Assembly: GCA_021372615.1 (NCBI GenBank)
Contig: JAJFUB010000037.1
Location: 1-49,246, forward strand
DNA from: a bacterium
GTDB taxonomy: Bacteria; Armatimonadota; Zipacnadia; Zipacnadales; UBA11051
DNA: 49,246 nucleotides
Direction of reading: 5' to 3'
The translations under genes were made by a program, and so were the position numbers. Below the pieces are notes generated by a model. The model made no database searches. It was not told the origin of the DNA and worked only from the letters and a program-made list of their open reading frames with translations. Shown here in pieces: positions 40,973-49,246 of this stretch; position 1 is the stretch's first letter, and each line of letters opens with the position of its first letter.

Positions 40973-43900
40973 CTACCCCGCCGCCTGGCGCTGCTCGGCT
41001 TCCTTCTGGGCTTGCTCCAGCTCCACTGAGATCAGCTTGGAGCACCCCGGCTCCTGCATCGTGATCCCGTGCAGCACGTCCGCCTTCTCCATCGTCCGCG
41101 GGTTGTGCGTGATCACGATGAACTGGCTGCGCTCGGCGAACTCGCGCAGCATGTCCGCGAAGCGGTCCGTGTTGGCCGCGTCCAGCGCGGCGTCAATCTC
41201 GTCCATGACGCAGAAGGGGCTGGGCTTGACCCGCAGCAGCGCGAAGAGCAGCGCCAGCGCCGTCATCGCTCGTTCGCCACCCGACAGCAGCAGCAGGTTC
41301 TGCTGCTTCTTGCCCGGCGGGGTGACGATGACATCCACGCCGGAGTTGAGCGGGTCCTCCGGCGCGGAGAGGGCCAGTTGCGTGTCGCCGCCGCCGAAGA
41401 GCCGCTTGAAGATCTCGTCGAACTCGACGCCGACGCGCTCGAAGGTCTCCATGAAGGCGGCCTGGGCGGCCTCGTCCAGTTCGGCGATGACCTGCAGCAG
41501 GTCGGTCTTCGCGGCGATCAGGTCATTCTGCTGGTTCTCCAGGAACGTCTCGCGCGCGCGCAGGCGCTCGCACTCCTCGATGGAGCCGAGGTTGACCGAG
41601 CCCAGGTTGCGCATCTCCGAGCGCAGTTGCGCGGCTTCGCGCCGGGCCTGGCTCTCGCTCATGCCCTCCAGCTTCACGTCCAGCGCCTGCTCGATGGGCA
41701 TCTGGTAGATGTCCTGGAGGCGCTCGGTGACGGCCTGCAGGTTGGCCTCGGCCCGGGCCAGCGCCAGGTCGGCGACGTGCAGGCGCTCGGTCTGCTGCTC
41801 CTGGGCCTGGCTCAGCTCGCGCCGCTTGGCATCGGCCTCGGCGACCTTGTCACGCAGGTGGGCGAGCTGCTCAGCCTTCTCATCGGCCTCGGTCTCCAGG
41901 GCCGCGGCGCGCTCCAGGTTCGCGGCCTCGTCGCTGCCCTGCGACAGCTCGGCCTCGATCCGTTTGAGCTCGGCGGCGATGTGCGTCAGCTCGTTCTCGG
42001 CGGCCTGGCGGGCGGCCGTCGCCTGCTGTAGGTCCGCCGCGGCGCGCTCGCACAGGCCCTGGTTGGCCGCGATCTGCTGGCGCAGCTCAGCGACCAGCAC
42101 CTGCCGCTCGGTCAGGGCCTGCCGCAGCGTCTCGCGCTCGGCGGCAGTTCCGGCCTGCTGCCGCGCCTGCTCGATCTCCTGCTGGAGCTCGGCAATGCGT
42201 CCGCGCGCCGTCTCGGCCTGCTGCAGCGTGTCCTGCTGCCGCTCGGCGCTCTCCTGCAGGCGCTGCTGGAGGCGCTTGATCTCCTGGGCCATCTCCCCGG
42301 CGGCCTCGACGGCCGCGCGGATCTGGTCCTGCTGGTGCTTGACTTCCCCCTCCTGCTGACGCAGGTCGCTCCGCAACTGGTTGACCTGCTCGACGGCCTC
42401 GGCGGCCAGTTGCCGCCGCTGGTTCACCTCGGCCTCAAGCTGCTCGTCCACGCGGTACATGCGGCCCAGCCAGGTCTTCAGCTCCTCGATCCGCTCGTCC
42501 AGCGTGTCCAACTCGCGCTGGCGGCCGAACTCCTGTCCAGCACCGCCCTCCATGACCCCGCCGTAGACGGCGCCCTCGGGCTCGAGCACTTCCCCCGCCA
42601 GTGTCGCGACGGTGCAGCGGCCGTTGAGGCGGTGGAAGGTGTCCACGGCGGCTTCGAGGTCGCTGCAGATGACGATGCGGCTCAGGATGGCTTCGACCGG
42701 CGCGCCGACCTGGCGGTCCACCTTGATGAGCTTGGCGGCGATGCCCAGGCAGCCGCTGCGCAGGCCGCTGGTGTTGATCGGCTCCGCCGCATGGCGCGCC
42801 CCCAGCGTCAGCGGCAGGAAGGCGGCTCGTCCGAGCGTGTTGGCGCGCAGATACTCGATGCCGCGCAGGGCGTCATCCTGCGTGTGGCACAGCACCCACT
42901 GCAGCTTGTCGCCCAGGGCCGCCTCGATGGCGACTTCGAACTTCTGGGGCACGTCGAGAGCCTCGGCCAGCAGGCCCCGCACGCCGCTCAGCTTGCCCTC
43001 GCTGACGGCCTGCATGACCTGCCGCGCGCCCTCCTCGAAGCCCTCGTAGCTGTCACGCAGCTCCTGCAGCACGCGCCGCCGCGACTCCAGGGCGCTGACG
43101 GCTTCGGCCAGGATGTTGCGCTTCTGGTTCTGGTCGCGCACCACGCCCTGCACGTAGGCGACGTCGGCCTCGGCCTCCTGCTGCCGTGCGATGGTCTCCT
43201 GCAGCGCCGTCTGCAGCGCCTGCATGCCGTCCTCGTACTCCCCGGCCTGCGCCTCGACGGCCTCCCGCCGCTCCTCGAACTGCTCGCGCTGGCTCTCCAG
43301 CCGCCCGATGCGCTCCTGCAGATCGGCCTGCAGGCTGGCCAGCGCCGCCGCCTCGTTCTCCAGGCGAGCGATCTGCTGGAGGGTCTTGACGCGCTGCTCC
43401 TCCATTTGCTGGGCGCGCTGCTGCTGCTGCTGGGCGGCGTTGCGGCGTCGGTCGTACTCGGACTGCTGCTCGCGCAGGCCCTTGTCCTCGCTCCCGAGGC
43501 GGTCCTGCAGAGCCTGCCGTTCGGCCTGCAGGGCGTCATTTTGCTGCGACAGGCTCTCCTGCCGCCGCCGGTGCTCGGCCAGCGCTTCGTCCAGCGTTTC
43601 CTGGCGCGCCGTCAGTGTGCGCTGGCGCTCCAGGTTGACGGCGCGGCGCTCGCGCGCTTCGGTCGCCACGCGCTGCAGGCGCAGGGCCTCCAGGCGCAGC
43701 TTCTCCAACTCGTTTTCCAGCGAGAGCGAAAGCGCCTGCAGCTTCTGGTGCTCGGCGTCCAGCTCGCTCATCAGGTTGCGGGTGATCTGCAGGTCGGCGG
43801 TGGCGACAGCCACCTCGTTGGCCAGTTGCCCGCGCTTCTCGGCATGACGGCGGTAGTCGGCCCCCAGCAGGTACAGCTCCAGGCTCTGCAGCTTCTCATC

Positions 43901-44554
43901 CAGCGTCTTGTAGGCACGGGCCCGCTCGGCCTGCTGCTCCAGCGGCTCGCGCTGGCTGCGTAGCTCGTGGACGATATCCGCCACGCGGGTCAGGTTGATC
44001 TCCGTGGCTTCCAGCTTCCGCTCGGCTTCAGTGCGCCGCACGCGGTACTTGCGCACCCCGGCGACCTCTTCGAGCAGTTCCCGCCGGTCCTCGCCCCGGA
44101 TGGACAGGATGGCGTCAATCTCGCCCTGGCCCACCACGGAGTACGCCTTGGGCCCCACGCCGGTGTCCAGCAGCAGCTCCCGCACGTCTTTGAGGCGGCA
44201 GGCGGTGTTGTTGATGAGGTATTCGCTATCGCCAGCGCGGAAGATGCGGCGAGAGATGACGACCTCGGAGAACTCGGTGGGCAGCGTGCGGTCGGAGTTG
44301 TCGAGGGTCAGGTGCACCTCGGCCATGTTGAGCTGCCGCCGGCGCTCGGAGCCCACGAAGATGACGTCCTGCAGGTTCTCGGTGCGCAGCGTCTTGGCGG
44401 ACTGCTCGCCCAGCGCCCACAGGATGGCGTCGGTGACGTTGCTCTTGCCGACGCCGTTCGGCCCGACAATGGCGCTCACGCCGGGATGGAATTCCAGTTC
44501 CGATTTGTCCGCGAAGGTCTTGAACCCTCGCATTTCGAGGCGTTTGAGGTACAA
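40973..44554 (-). CDS. smc: Chromosome segregation ATPase SMC (1193 aa)
   Basis: The condensin subunit that compacts and separates chromosomes. The TTG at 44554 is the likely start, since MYLKRLEMRGFKTFADKSEL is the canonical N-terminus. Walker A is GPNGVGKSN (Val where most SMCs have Ser). The hinge lies around residues 520-660 (LLAEALDVPQKFEVAIEAAL and GRCTVATLAGEVLEPEGAVY), between two long coiled-coil arms rich in Gln, Glu and Arg. The C-terminal head has LLLSGGERAMTALALLFALL and Walker B PFCVMDEIDAALDAANTDRF, then the H-loop VITHNPRTM. Length is normal. It is followed on the same strand by the AAA and PIN genes. Confidence 0.97.
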   Translation of the reverse strand: MYLKRLEMRGFKTFADKSELEFHPGVSAIVGPNGVGKSNVTDAILWALGEQSAKTLRTENLQDVIFVGSERRRQLNMAEVHLTLDNSDRTLPTEFSEVVISRRIFRAGDSEYLINNTACRLKDVRELLLDTGVGPKAYSVVGQGEIDAILSIRGEDRRELLEEVAGVRKYRVRRTEAERKLEATEINLTRVADIVHELRSQREPLEQQAERARAYKTLDEKLQSLELYLLGADYRRHAEKRGQLANEVAVATADLQITRNLMSELDAEHQKLQALSLSLENELEKLRLEALRLQRVATEARERRAVNLERQRTLTARQETLDEALAEHRRRQESLSQQNDALQAERQALQDRLGSEDKGLREQQSEYDRRRNAAQQQQQRAQQMEEQRVKTLQQIARLENEAAALASLQADLQERIGRLESQREQFEERREAVEAQAGEYEDGMQALQTALQETIARQQEAEADVAYVQGVVRDQNQKRNILAEAVSALESRRRVLQELRDSYEGFEEGARQVMQAVSEGKLSGVRGLLAEALDVPQKFEVAIEAALGDKLQWVLCHTQDDALRGIEYLRANTLGRAAFLPLTLGARHAAEPINTSGLRSGCLGIAAKLIKVDRQVGAPVEAILSRIVICSDLEAAVDTFHRLNGRCTVATLAGEVLEPEGAVYGGVMEGGAGQEFGRQRELDTLDERIEELKTWLGRMYRVDEQLEAEVNQRRQLAAEAVEQVNQLRSDLRQQEGEVKHQQDQIRAAVEAAGEMAQEIKRLQQRLQESAERQQDTLQQAETARGRIAELQQEIEQARQQAGTAAERETLRQALTERQVLVAELRQQIAANQGLCERAAADLQQATAARQAAENELTHIAAELKRIEAELSQGSDEAANLERAAALETEADEKAEQLAHLRDKVAEADAKRRELSQAQEQQTERLHVADLALARAEANLQAVTERLQDIYQMPIEQALDVKLEGMSESQARREAAQLRSEMRNLGSVNLGSIEECERLRARETFLENQQNDLIAAKTDLLQVIAELDEAAQAAFMETFERVGVEFDEIFKRLFGGGDTQLALSAPEDPLNSGVDVIVTPPGKKQQNLLLLSGGERAMTALALLFALLRVKPSPFCVMDEIDAALDAANTDRFADMLREFAERSQFIVITHNPRTMEKADVLHGITMQEPGCSKLISVELEQAQKEAEQRQAAG

Positions 44555-44586
44555 GTGTGTTCACCGTCTCGGGGTGATGCCGCTCG

Positions 44587-44676
44587 GAGGGGCCGGCTAT
44601 CAGCCGGCCCGTCGTCGGCACCGCAAGTTGACGACTGATGGTCTGAACGGCGGGCCGGCTAATAGCCGGCCCCTCC
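44587..44676. repeat. REPIN-like inverted hairpin doublet (REP family F)
   Basis: GGGCCGGCT-ATC-AGCCGGCCC (44590-44610) and GGGCCGGCT-AAT-AGCCGGCCC (44652-44672) are two 9-bp hairpins flanked by inverted GGAGG/CCTCC, so the two halves form an inverted pair. They lie between the smc and aldo/keto reductase genes. Confidence 0.85.
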
Positions 44677-44698
44677 AACGGCTCTCGCCGTCTCCCGC

Positions 44699-45832
44699 CT
44701 ACTGCGCCGGCACGCTGATCCCCAGCCGCTTCATCTGCTCGACCATCTCGGCCATGAAGTCGGCGATGGGCAGGCTCTGCGGGCATCTCTCCGTGCACTG
44801 GCCGCACGCCACGCATTCCGCCGGGTCCACCTTCAGCCGCGACAGGTAGGCCTTCAGGGCTTCCTCATCGTCCAGGATCTTCCACATCTGGAAGGGCTGG
44901 ATCGCGTTGCGCAGCGGGAGGCCCTGCGGGCAGGGCTCACAGTAGCCGCAGCGGGTGCACAGGCCGCTGGCCAGGTCGGCGTAGTCGGCCAGGTAGTCCA
45001 CGGCGTCTTCGCCGCGGGCCATGAGCGCGTCGGCCTCGTCGGCAATCTCACAACTGGAGTTGACCTGGTCGAGCGAGGTGAAGCCGACCGGGACGCAGGT
45101 GATGCCCGCGTGGGCCAGCAGCCACCGCTGGGCGGCCTGGGCCGGGTCCTGCTCGCCCACGTGCTCGGCAATCAGCTGCCCCAGCTGCCCGCTTGTCGAG
45201 GCCAGGAGGCCTCCGGCCGTCGGCTGCATGGTGAAGCAGCCGATCTGGTGCTCCTGACAGTAGTCTATGACGACGCGGAAGTGCCGCTTGGCGATATTGT
45301 AGGGGATCGTCACCGCGGCGAACTCGCCGGTCTTGAGCCACTGGACTACGTTCTCGGGCACATCGTGCGAGGTGGCGTAGACGTAGCTGACCAGCCGCTC
45401 GTCAATGGCCTTGTAGATGCCCTCCAGGGGGCCACCCTTGGCGAAGAAGGCTTCCCACATCTCGTTGTTGGACAGCGACCAGCCGCCGAAGAGGTCGAGG
45501 CGCTCGACGCCGAGGGTCTCCAGCGACCAGTCAATGTTGCGGCGAGCGTCATCCGCCGTCATCATCCAGCCCGGCTTCCACTCCTCGGACGGGCGGCAGA
45601 TGGCCTTCGAGCAGACGTGGATCTCCTCCTGGCGCCCGCGGAAAGCTTTGCCCAACCATGCCATGCTGTTCTTGTACAGCGGCCCCGTCTCGAAGAAGTT
45701 GACGCCCAGGTCCAGCGCCCGGTGGACCATGGCGATACCCTCTTCTTCGAGGTCGTCGTGGCCGTAGCGCATGCCGCCAAAGGAGATGACGGAGAACTCG
45801 AGGTCGGTGCGTCCGACGCGGCGGTACTTCAC
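44699..45832 (-). CDS. Aldo/keto reductase with two C-terminal [4Fe-4S] clusters (377 aa)
   Basis: An oxidoreductase joining an aldo/keto reductase barrel to a ferredoxin-like tail. I use the GTG at 45832, preceded by GGAGG with 5-nt spacing. The frame stays open to 46048 but that part is repeat DNA. AKR features are YRRVGRTDLEFSVISFGGMR, Tyr53 in FETGPLYKNS, and Lys76 in IHVCSKAICR. The usual catalytic Asp is Glu48. The position of the catalytic His is occupied by Trp118 in RLDLFGGWSLSN, so normal hydride-transfer chemistry may be altered. Cys292/295/298/301 and Cys340/343/346/350 form two ferredoxin-type clusters. Divergent from the guanylate-kinase-like gene. Confidence 0.85.
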   Translation of the reverse strand: MKYRRVGRTDLEFSVISFGGMRYGHDDLEEEGIAMVHRALDLGVNFFETGPLYKNSMAWLGKAFRGRQEEIHVCSKAICRPSEEWKPGWMMTADDARRNIDWSLETLGVERLDLFGGWSLSNNEMWEAFFAKGGPLEGIYKAIDERLVSYVYATSHDVPENVVQWLKTGEFAAVTIPYNIAKRHFRVVIDYCQEHQIGCFTMQPTAGGLLASTSGQLGQLIAEHVGEQDPAQAAQRWLLAHAGITCVPVGFTSLDQVNSSCEIADEADALMARGEDAVDYLADYADLASGLCTRCGYCEPCPQGLPLRNAIQPFQMWKILDDEEALKAYLSRLKVDPAECVACGQCTERCPQSLPIADFMAEMVEQMKRLGISVPAQ

Positions 45833-46046
45833 GGGAACCTCCACGAGAACCCACGGGTGGGCGCTAGCGCGCCCACGCGCCATAACATGCGCCCGCCGGA
45901 GCACCGGCGGGCAGGCGCGCCCCATGTCCGTAAGGTACACAAAACGCCGCCAAAAGGCAAGCTCGGGCAGGAGGCTGCCGACCGTCCGCGGAACCTTCAG
46001 GTGGGCGCAGACAAGCTTGTACTGGTGATCGAGGGAGGGGGTAGGC
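45833..46046. other. Divergent intergenic region with two hairpins
   Basis: GTGGGCGC-TAGC-GCGCCCAC (45857-45876) and GCCCGCCGG-AGCA-CCGGCGGGC (45891-45912) are perfect stems near the reductase start. The less GC-rich stretch from about 45925 to 45960 (TACACAAAACGCC) is the likeliest place for promoters, but I cannot mark a convincing pair. GGAGGGGG precedes the plus-strand ATG. Confidence 0.6.
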
Positions 46047-46793
46047 ATGTCACGATTGCTGATCCTGACGGGCCCGTCGTGTGTGGGGAAGTCACCGCTG
46101 CTGGCCGCGCTGCGGAAGTTCTACCCGGAGCTAGCCGAGCGGATGCACCCGCTGGTGCTCTACAACGACCGTGAGCCGCGTCCGGGGGAGCAAGACGGTG
46201 TCACATATCACTTCCGCCCGCGTGAGGCCATTGAGGCCCTGCGGGGCCAGCCGGGCTTTGTCGTGCTGCCCGTGCGGCACGACCTGCAGGCCCTGGAGAT
46301 GGCGCAAGTGCGGGCGATCCTCGAAGCCGGGCGCGAACCGTTCTTTGAGGGCAATGTCTACATCGCCGAGGCGCTTCTGCGGGCGCCGGAGCTGGCGGAC
46401 GTGCCCAAGGTATCTGTCTTCCTGTCCCCCCTGGCCCTCGACGAGGTGCAGTTCCTGCGCGGCCAGCCCCATGTGAGCCTCGAACGGCTGGTGTGCGATC
46501 TGATGCGGCGGAAGCTGCTGCGCCGCACCCAGATGCAGAAGGGCCTCCTGGGGGAGCCGGACCTGCGCGACATCGAGGCCCGCTGTGGCGCGGCCTACGC
46601 CGAGCTGCAGTACGCCCCCCTGTTTGACTGGGTGCTGCCCAACCACGACGGCGAGGGCAGCGAGGACTGGCACGCTTCGTACTATCCGCTGGGCGATGCC
46701 CGCCGTTGCGTGCTCGACCTGGCCGCCATCCTGAGCGGCGACGCCCCCGGCCCCTGCTGGGCGGAGCACTGGCCGGCCGACCTGTTCGCCTGA
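46047..46793 (+). CDS. Guanylate-kinase-like P-loop protein (248 aa)
   Basis: A P-loop protein of the guanylate kinase family. The P-loop is LILTGPSCVGKSPLLAAL, and the GMP-binding-like segment NDREPRPGEQDGVTYHFRPR corresponds to the TRxPRPGExdGxdYxF block of Gmk. EGNVYIAEALLRAP and VSVFLSPLALDEVQFL follow. It is longer than Gmk (about 200 aa) and lacks the usual Ser/Thr after the P-loop lysine (KSP rather than KTT or KST), so nucleotide specificity may differ. The C-terminal ~60 residues are not typical. It could be a repurposed kinase or a nucleotide sensor. It is divergent from the reductase gene and upstream of the GH84-like gene. Confidence 0.72.
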   Translation: MSRLLILTGPSCVGKSPLLAALRKFYPELAERMHPLVLYNDREPRPGEQDGVTYHFRPREAIEALRGQPGFVVLPVRHDLQALEMAQVRAILEAGREPFFEGNVYIAEALLRAPELADVPKVSVFLSPLALDEVQFLRGQPHVSLERLVCDLMRRKLLRRTQMQKGLLGEPDLRDIEARCGAAYAELQYAPLFDWVLPNHDGEGSEDWHASYYPLGDARRCVLDLAAILSGDAPGPCWAEHWPADLFA

Positions 46794-46798
46794 GCCGC

Positions 46799-46873
46799 TG
46801 GACCGCGGGCTTTCCAGCCCGCAGCCGTAGCCGTCGGAGCGCGGGCTTCCCAGCCCGCGGCCGCGCTCCAATG
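46799..46873. repeat. Inverted doublet of GCGGGCTT hairpins (REP family E)
   Basis: ACCGCGGGCTTTCCAGCCCGC and GCGCGGGCTTCCCAGCCCGCG flank a GCCGTAGCCGTCGG spacer and are followed by CCAATGTC. The same arrangement is found at 34021-34077. It fills the gap before the GH84-like gene. Confidence 0.8.
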
Positions 46874-46892
46874 TCCCCCCGAGGTGCCCTCT

Positions 46893-49217
46893 GTGCGCAA
46901 CTGCTTGCTGCTGTCGGCCTTGTTCCTGTGCGGCGCGGTCTGCGCCGCCGCCCCCTATGCCGGCTTCTACACCGGCGCGATCATCCCGACGCCACAGCAT
47001 GTGACGATGGCCCCGCAGGCCTGGGAGATCGGCGCCGGCAAGTCGCTTCAACTCTCCTTGCTGTTGCCTCGGGAGGCCGGGGAGGCGGAGCGGCTGGCGG
47101 CCGAGGACATCGCCGCCCGCGTGCGCTTCCTGTGCGGGGCGGAGCCGCAGGTGCGGCGCGTGAGTAGCCTGCCCACCGGGGGCGGGGGCACGTTCATCGC
47201 CCTGGGCCTGCCCGGGTCGGCCACACCGCCCGAGCGGCCCGAGGGCTATGTCATCCGGCCCTGGGAGCAGGGCGGGGCGCGAGGCCTGGTCGCCCTGGGC
47301 CGCGACGCCGCCGGCCTCACTTTCGCCGCCCAGACCCTCGTGCAGCTCTTCGAGCGCCAGGGCGACCGGCTGCTGCTGCACCCGGCGACCATCCGCGACT
47401 GGCCGGTCTACCCCCTGCGCTCGTTCAAGACGGGGGGGGCCTTCGATCCGGGGTCGCAAGCCGCTGACATGGCTGCCTTCGCGCCCTTCGCCAAGTTCAA
47501 CTGCTACAACACCTGCTATACCGCCCTGGGGGCCGACAAGTGGGTGAACCCCTCCCCTGAGTACCGGCAGTTCGTGACGGACACGACGCGGGCCATGAAG
47601 GCGCGTGGCCTGGACTGCATGCCCTTCGTGAACCCCTACTACCTGTGGAAGGAGCACATCGAGACCTCGGACGAGGGCGACCTCGCCAAGCTCTTCGAGG
47701 CCTGCCGGATCGGCCCGGAGGCCGGCGGCACGCGGGTGATGCTCTGTCTGGATGACTTCGCCAGCGAGCCGGACAAGCAGGGGCCGAAGCTCTACCACGT
47801 GCGCAGCAAGCGCGACCAGGAGCGCTGGGGAGACGATCTGGCCGCCGTCAACCTCGCCATGGTCAACGACCTGGCCCGGCGCCTCAAGCAGGCCTACCCG
47901 CAGTGCAAGCTGTACGTGGTGCTCCCATACTACTGGAACCCGGGCGGCTACTACCGCCAGGAGGGCGAGAAGTACCTGCAGGCGATGGGCCAGGGCCTCG
48001 ACCCGGCGGTCACGGTCGTCTGGACCGGCCCGAGCGTGCGCTCGGCGATCATCAGCAAGGCGCAGATTGACACCTACCAGGGGCTGCTCGGCGGGCGCAA
48101 GGTGATGCTGTGGGACAACACGATCTACATGCACCACAACCCGCCGCACTATCTGCTCGACACGTTCCACACCAAGTACGCCGAGGACTTCTGGAAGCTG
48201 ACGACCGGCGAGGTGCACCTGAACACTGGCGGCGGCCCCATCTACAAGTGTGGGGTGCTGTCGGCGGCGGACTACCTGTGGAACCCGCAGGCCTTTGACC
48301 CCGAGAAGTCCCTCCGCAACGCCATCGCCGCCCTGGCCGGCCCCGACCAGGTGGGCGACCTTCTGGCCTTCCGCGATGCCTTCTACACCATCTACGACAG
48401 CTATGCCGCCCAGTTCGGCAAGGGCACGGCCTTCCTGGCCCGGGTCAAGCAGATGACCTCGCGGCCGTTCGACGAGGCCGGGCTGGCGGAGGTGACGGCG
48501 GCCCTGGACCAGGAGAGGGCACTCGCCGACAAGATCGCCACCGGCTGCCCCAACAAGCCCCTCGCCGAGGAAATCCAGCAGCGCTGCAGACTGCACGATC
48601 CATACCGCGAGGCGTGCGCGCTGCTGGCCAAGCTGCCGCCGCTGACCGCTGCCGACGCCGCCAACATCGCCCCCAACGCCACTGCCGAGCAAGTCGCGGA
48701 CGGGCGACCCGCGTCGTGGGGGCTCTACACGGGCGCAGGCTCCGGCACGCTGGGCGTGGCGCCGGGCCGCCAGGGCGGCTCGTGCGGCAAGCTGACGGCC
48801 ACCAAACTCTATGAGTGGGGCGATGGCCGCCAGTCCATCAACGTCGCGCTGATGGTCGGCGACAGCAATGGCTTCGTGGGTGAGAAGACCCCACCGGTGC
48901 TCCCGCTGCACGGCTATTACTACAGCTTCTGGATGAAGGGCACCGCGCCACGGGTCGTCGTCAGCTTCGTGACCTGGGATGAGAAGGGCGACCGCGAGAG
49001 TCGCGTCAGCGTGCCTGCCAAGCCGGTAGCCGTCACTCCGACCGCCGACTGGACGCGCGTGACCGGCAAGTTCGTGACCCCGCTAACGGCTGCGCGTGGC
49101 TGCCTGAAGATCAACATTGACGGCTACACCGACCAGGGCGGCGGGCTGGGCGAGGTCTATGTGGACGACGTCTATGTCGGCCGCAGCCAGGCCGCGAGCT
49201 TGCAGCAGAAACCATAG
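46893..49217 (+). CDS. Secreted GH84-like beta-N-acetylglucosaminidase (774 aa)
   Basis: Probably an extracellular N-acetylhexosaminidase. The GTG at 46893 has GAGGTG 6 nt upstream, and the signal peptide is VRNCLLLSALFLCGAVCAAA. An alternative GTG is at 46884. Residues ~30-150 look like the GH20/GH84 N-terminal domain (PTPQHVTMAPQAWEIGAGKS). The catalytic barrel contains the Asp-Asp pair at 287-288 (MLCLDDFASEPDKQ), matching the GH84 general acid and stabilising residues. VVLPYYWNPGGYY and VVWTGPSVRSAIISKAQIDT, then RKVMLWDNTIYMHH, are also typical. The C-terminal ~170 residues (APGRQGGSCGKLTAT and YYYSFWMKGTAPRVVVSFVT) form a jelly-roll likely to bind carbohydrate. Ends 29 bp before the window edge. 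Confidence 0.83.
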   Translation: MRNCLLLSALFLCGAVCAAAPYAGFYTGAIIPTPQHVTMAPQAWEIGAGKSLQLSLLLPREAGEAERLAAEDIAARVRFLCGAEPQVRRVSSLPTGGGGTFIALGLPGSATPPERPEGYVIRPWEQGGARGLVALGRDAAGLTFAAQTLVQLFERQGDRLLLHPATIRDWPVYPLRSFKTGGAFDPGSQAADMAAFAPFAKFNCYNTCYTALGADKWVNPSPEYRQFVTDTTRAMKARGLDCMPFVNPYYLWKEHIETSDEGDLAKLFEACRIGPEAGGTRVMLCLDDFASEPDKQGPKLYHVRSKRDQERWGDDLAAVNLAMVNDLARRLKQAYPQCKLYVVLPYYWNPGGYYRQEGEKYLQAMGQGLDPAVTVVWTGPSVRSAIISKAQIDTYQGLLGGRKVMLWDNTIYMHHNPPHYLLDTFHTKYAEDFWKLTTGEVHLNTGGGPIYKCGVLSAADYLWNPQAFDPEKSLRNAIAALAGPDQVGDLLAFRDAFYTIYDSYAAQFGKGTAFLARVKQMTSRPFDEAGLAEVTAALDQERALADKIATGCPNKPLAEEIQQRCRLHDPYREACALLAKLPPLTAADAANIAPNATAEQVADGRPASWGLYTGAGSGTLGVAPGRQGGSCGKLTATKLYEWGDGRQSINVALMVGDSNGFVGEKTPPVLPLHGYYYSFWMKGTAPRVVVSFVTWDEKGDRESRVSVPAKPVAVTPTADWTRVTGKFVTPLTAARGCLKINIDGYTDQGGGLGEVYVDDVYVGRSQAASLQQKP

Positions 49218-49246
49218 GGCGACCGGTCGCGTGGGCCGGGACATCC

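Noticed and set aside
45832-46048. Extended N-terminus of the aldo/keto reductase from 46048
   Set aside because: A well-spaced GGAGG-GTG start exists at 45832, and the extra stretch is hairpin-rich intergenic DNA.

Overview
This is a gene-dense, very GC-rich (visually about 65-70 %) bacterial chromosome segment with 31 protein-coding genes on both strands and no tRNA, rRNA or CRISPR that I can see. The contents suggest a free-living environmental bacterium with a large secreted carbohydrate-active repertoire: heparinase II/III-like, GH123-like, two GHL10-like, GH141-like beta-helix and GH84-like proteins, plus URO-D superfamily proteins and many short GC-rich palindromes. My best guess is Armatimonadota or a related or Planctomycetes-like lineage. 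No marker here proves this.

Layout. 1-9.0 kb: a secreted heparinase-like protein and a URO-D family protein on the minus strand, then a plus-strand operon of GT2 glycosyltransferase, a glycyl radical enzyme and a second URO-D protein. 9.0-12.2 kb: minus-strand comEA-comEC (DNA uptake). 12.5-15.4 kb: a short DacB-type peptidase with an ABC-2 exporter pair. 15.6-21.9 kb: envelope genes (LolA-like, a membrane protein, a TPR lipoprotein with a BtrH/C39-like domain), a YprB-like exonuclease and an unrecognised membrane protein. 22.0-28.3 kb: three secreted glycoside-hydrolase-like proteins in one operon. 28.3-45.8 kb: a long minus-strand block reading smc, AAA ATPase, PIN protein, beta-helix protein, eight-repeat secreted protein, ftsY, tldD, pmbA, GT4 and an aldolase. 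44.7-49.2 kb: a ferredoxin-type aldo/keto reductase, a guanylate-kinase-like protein and a GH84-like glycosidase.

The most striking signal is a rich set of short palindromic repeats. Intergenically they form REPIN-like inverted doublets, including six exact copies of one 22-nt hairpin. At least one, and probably four, palindromic elements lie inside genes and keep the reading frame open. The clearest is a 51-nt palindrome that begins and ends exactly on codon boundaries in a URO-D gene and adds 17 residues. Half-copies of the same palindrome occur between genes elsewhere. This resembles the in-frame palindromic elements known from Rickettsia, but in an apparently unrelated genome.

A second point of interest is that smc and ftsY, neighbours in many bacteria, are separated here by four accessory genes, including an AAA (DUF3696-type)/PIN pair that looks like a toxin or defence module. 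A third is a glycyl radical enzyme with an atypical active-site loop, located beside a URO-D protein and without an activating enzyme in view.
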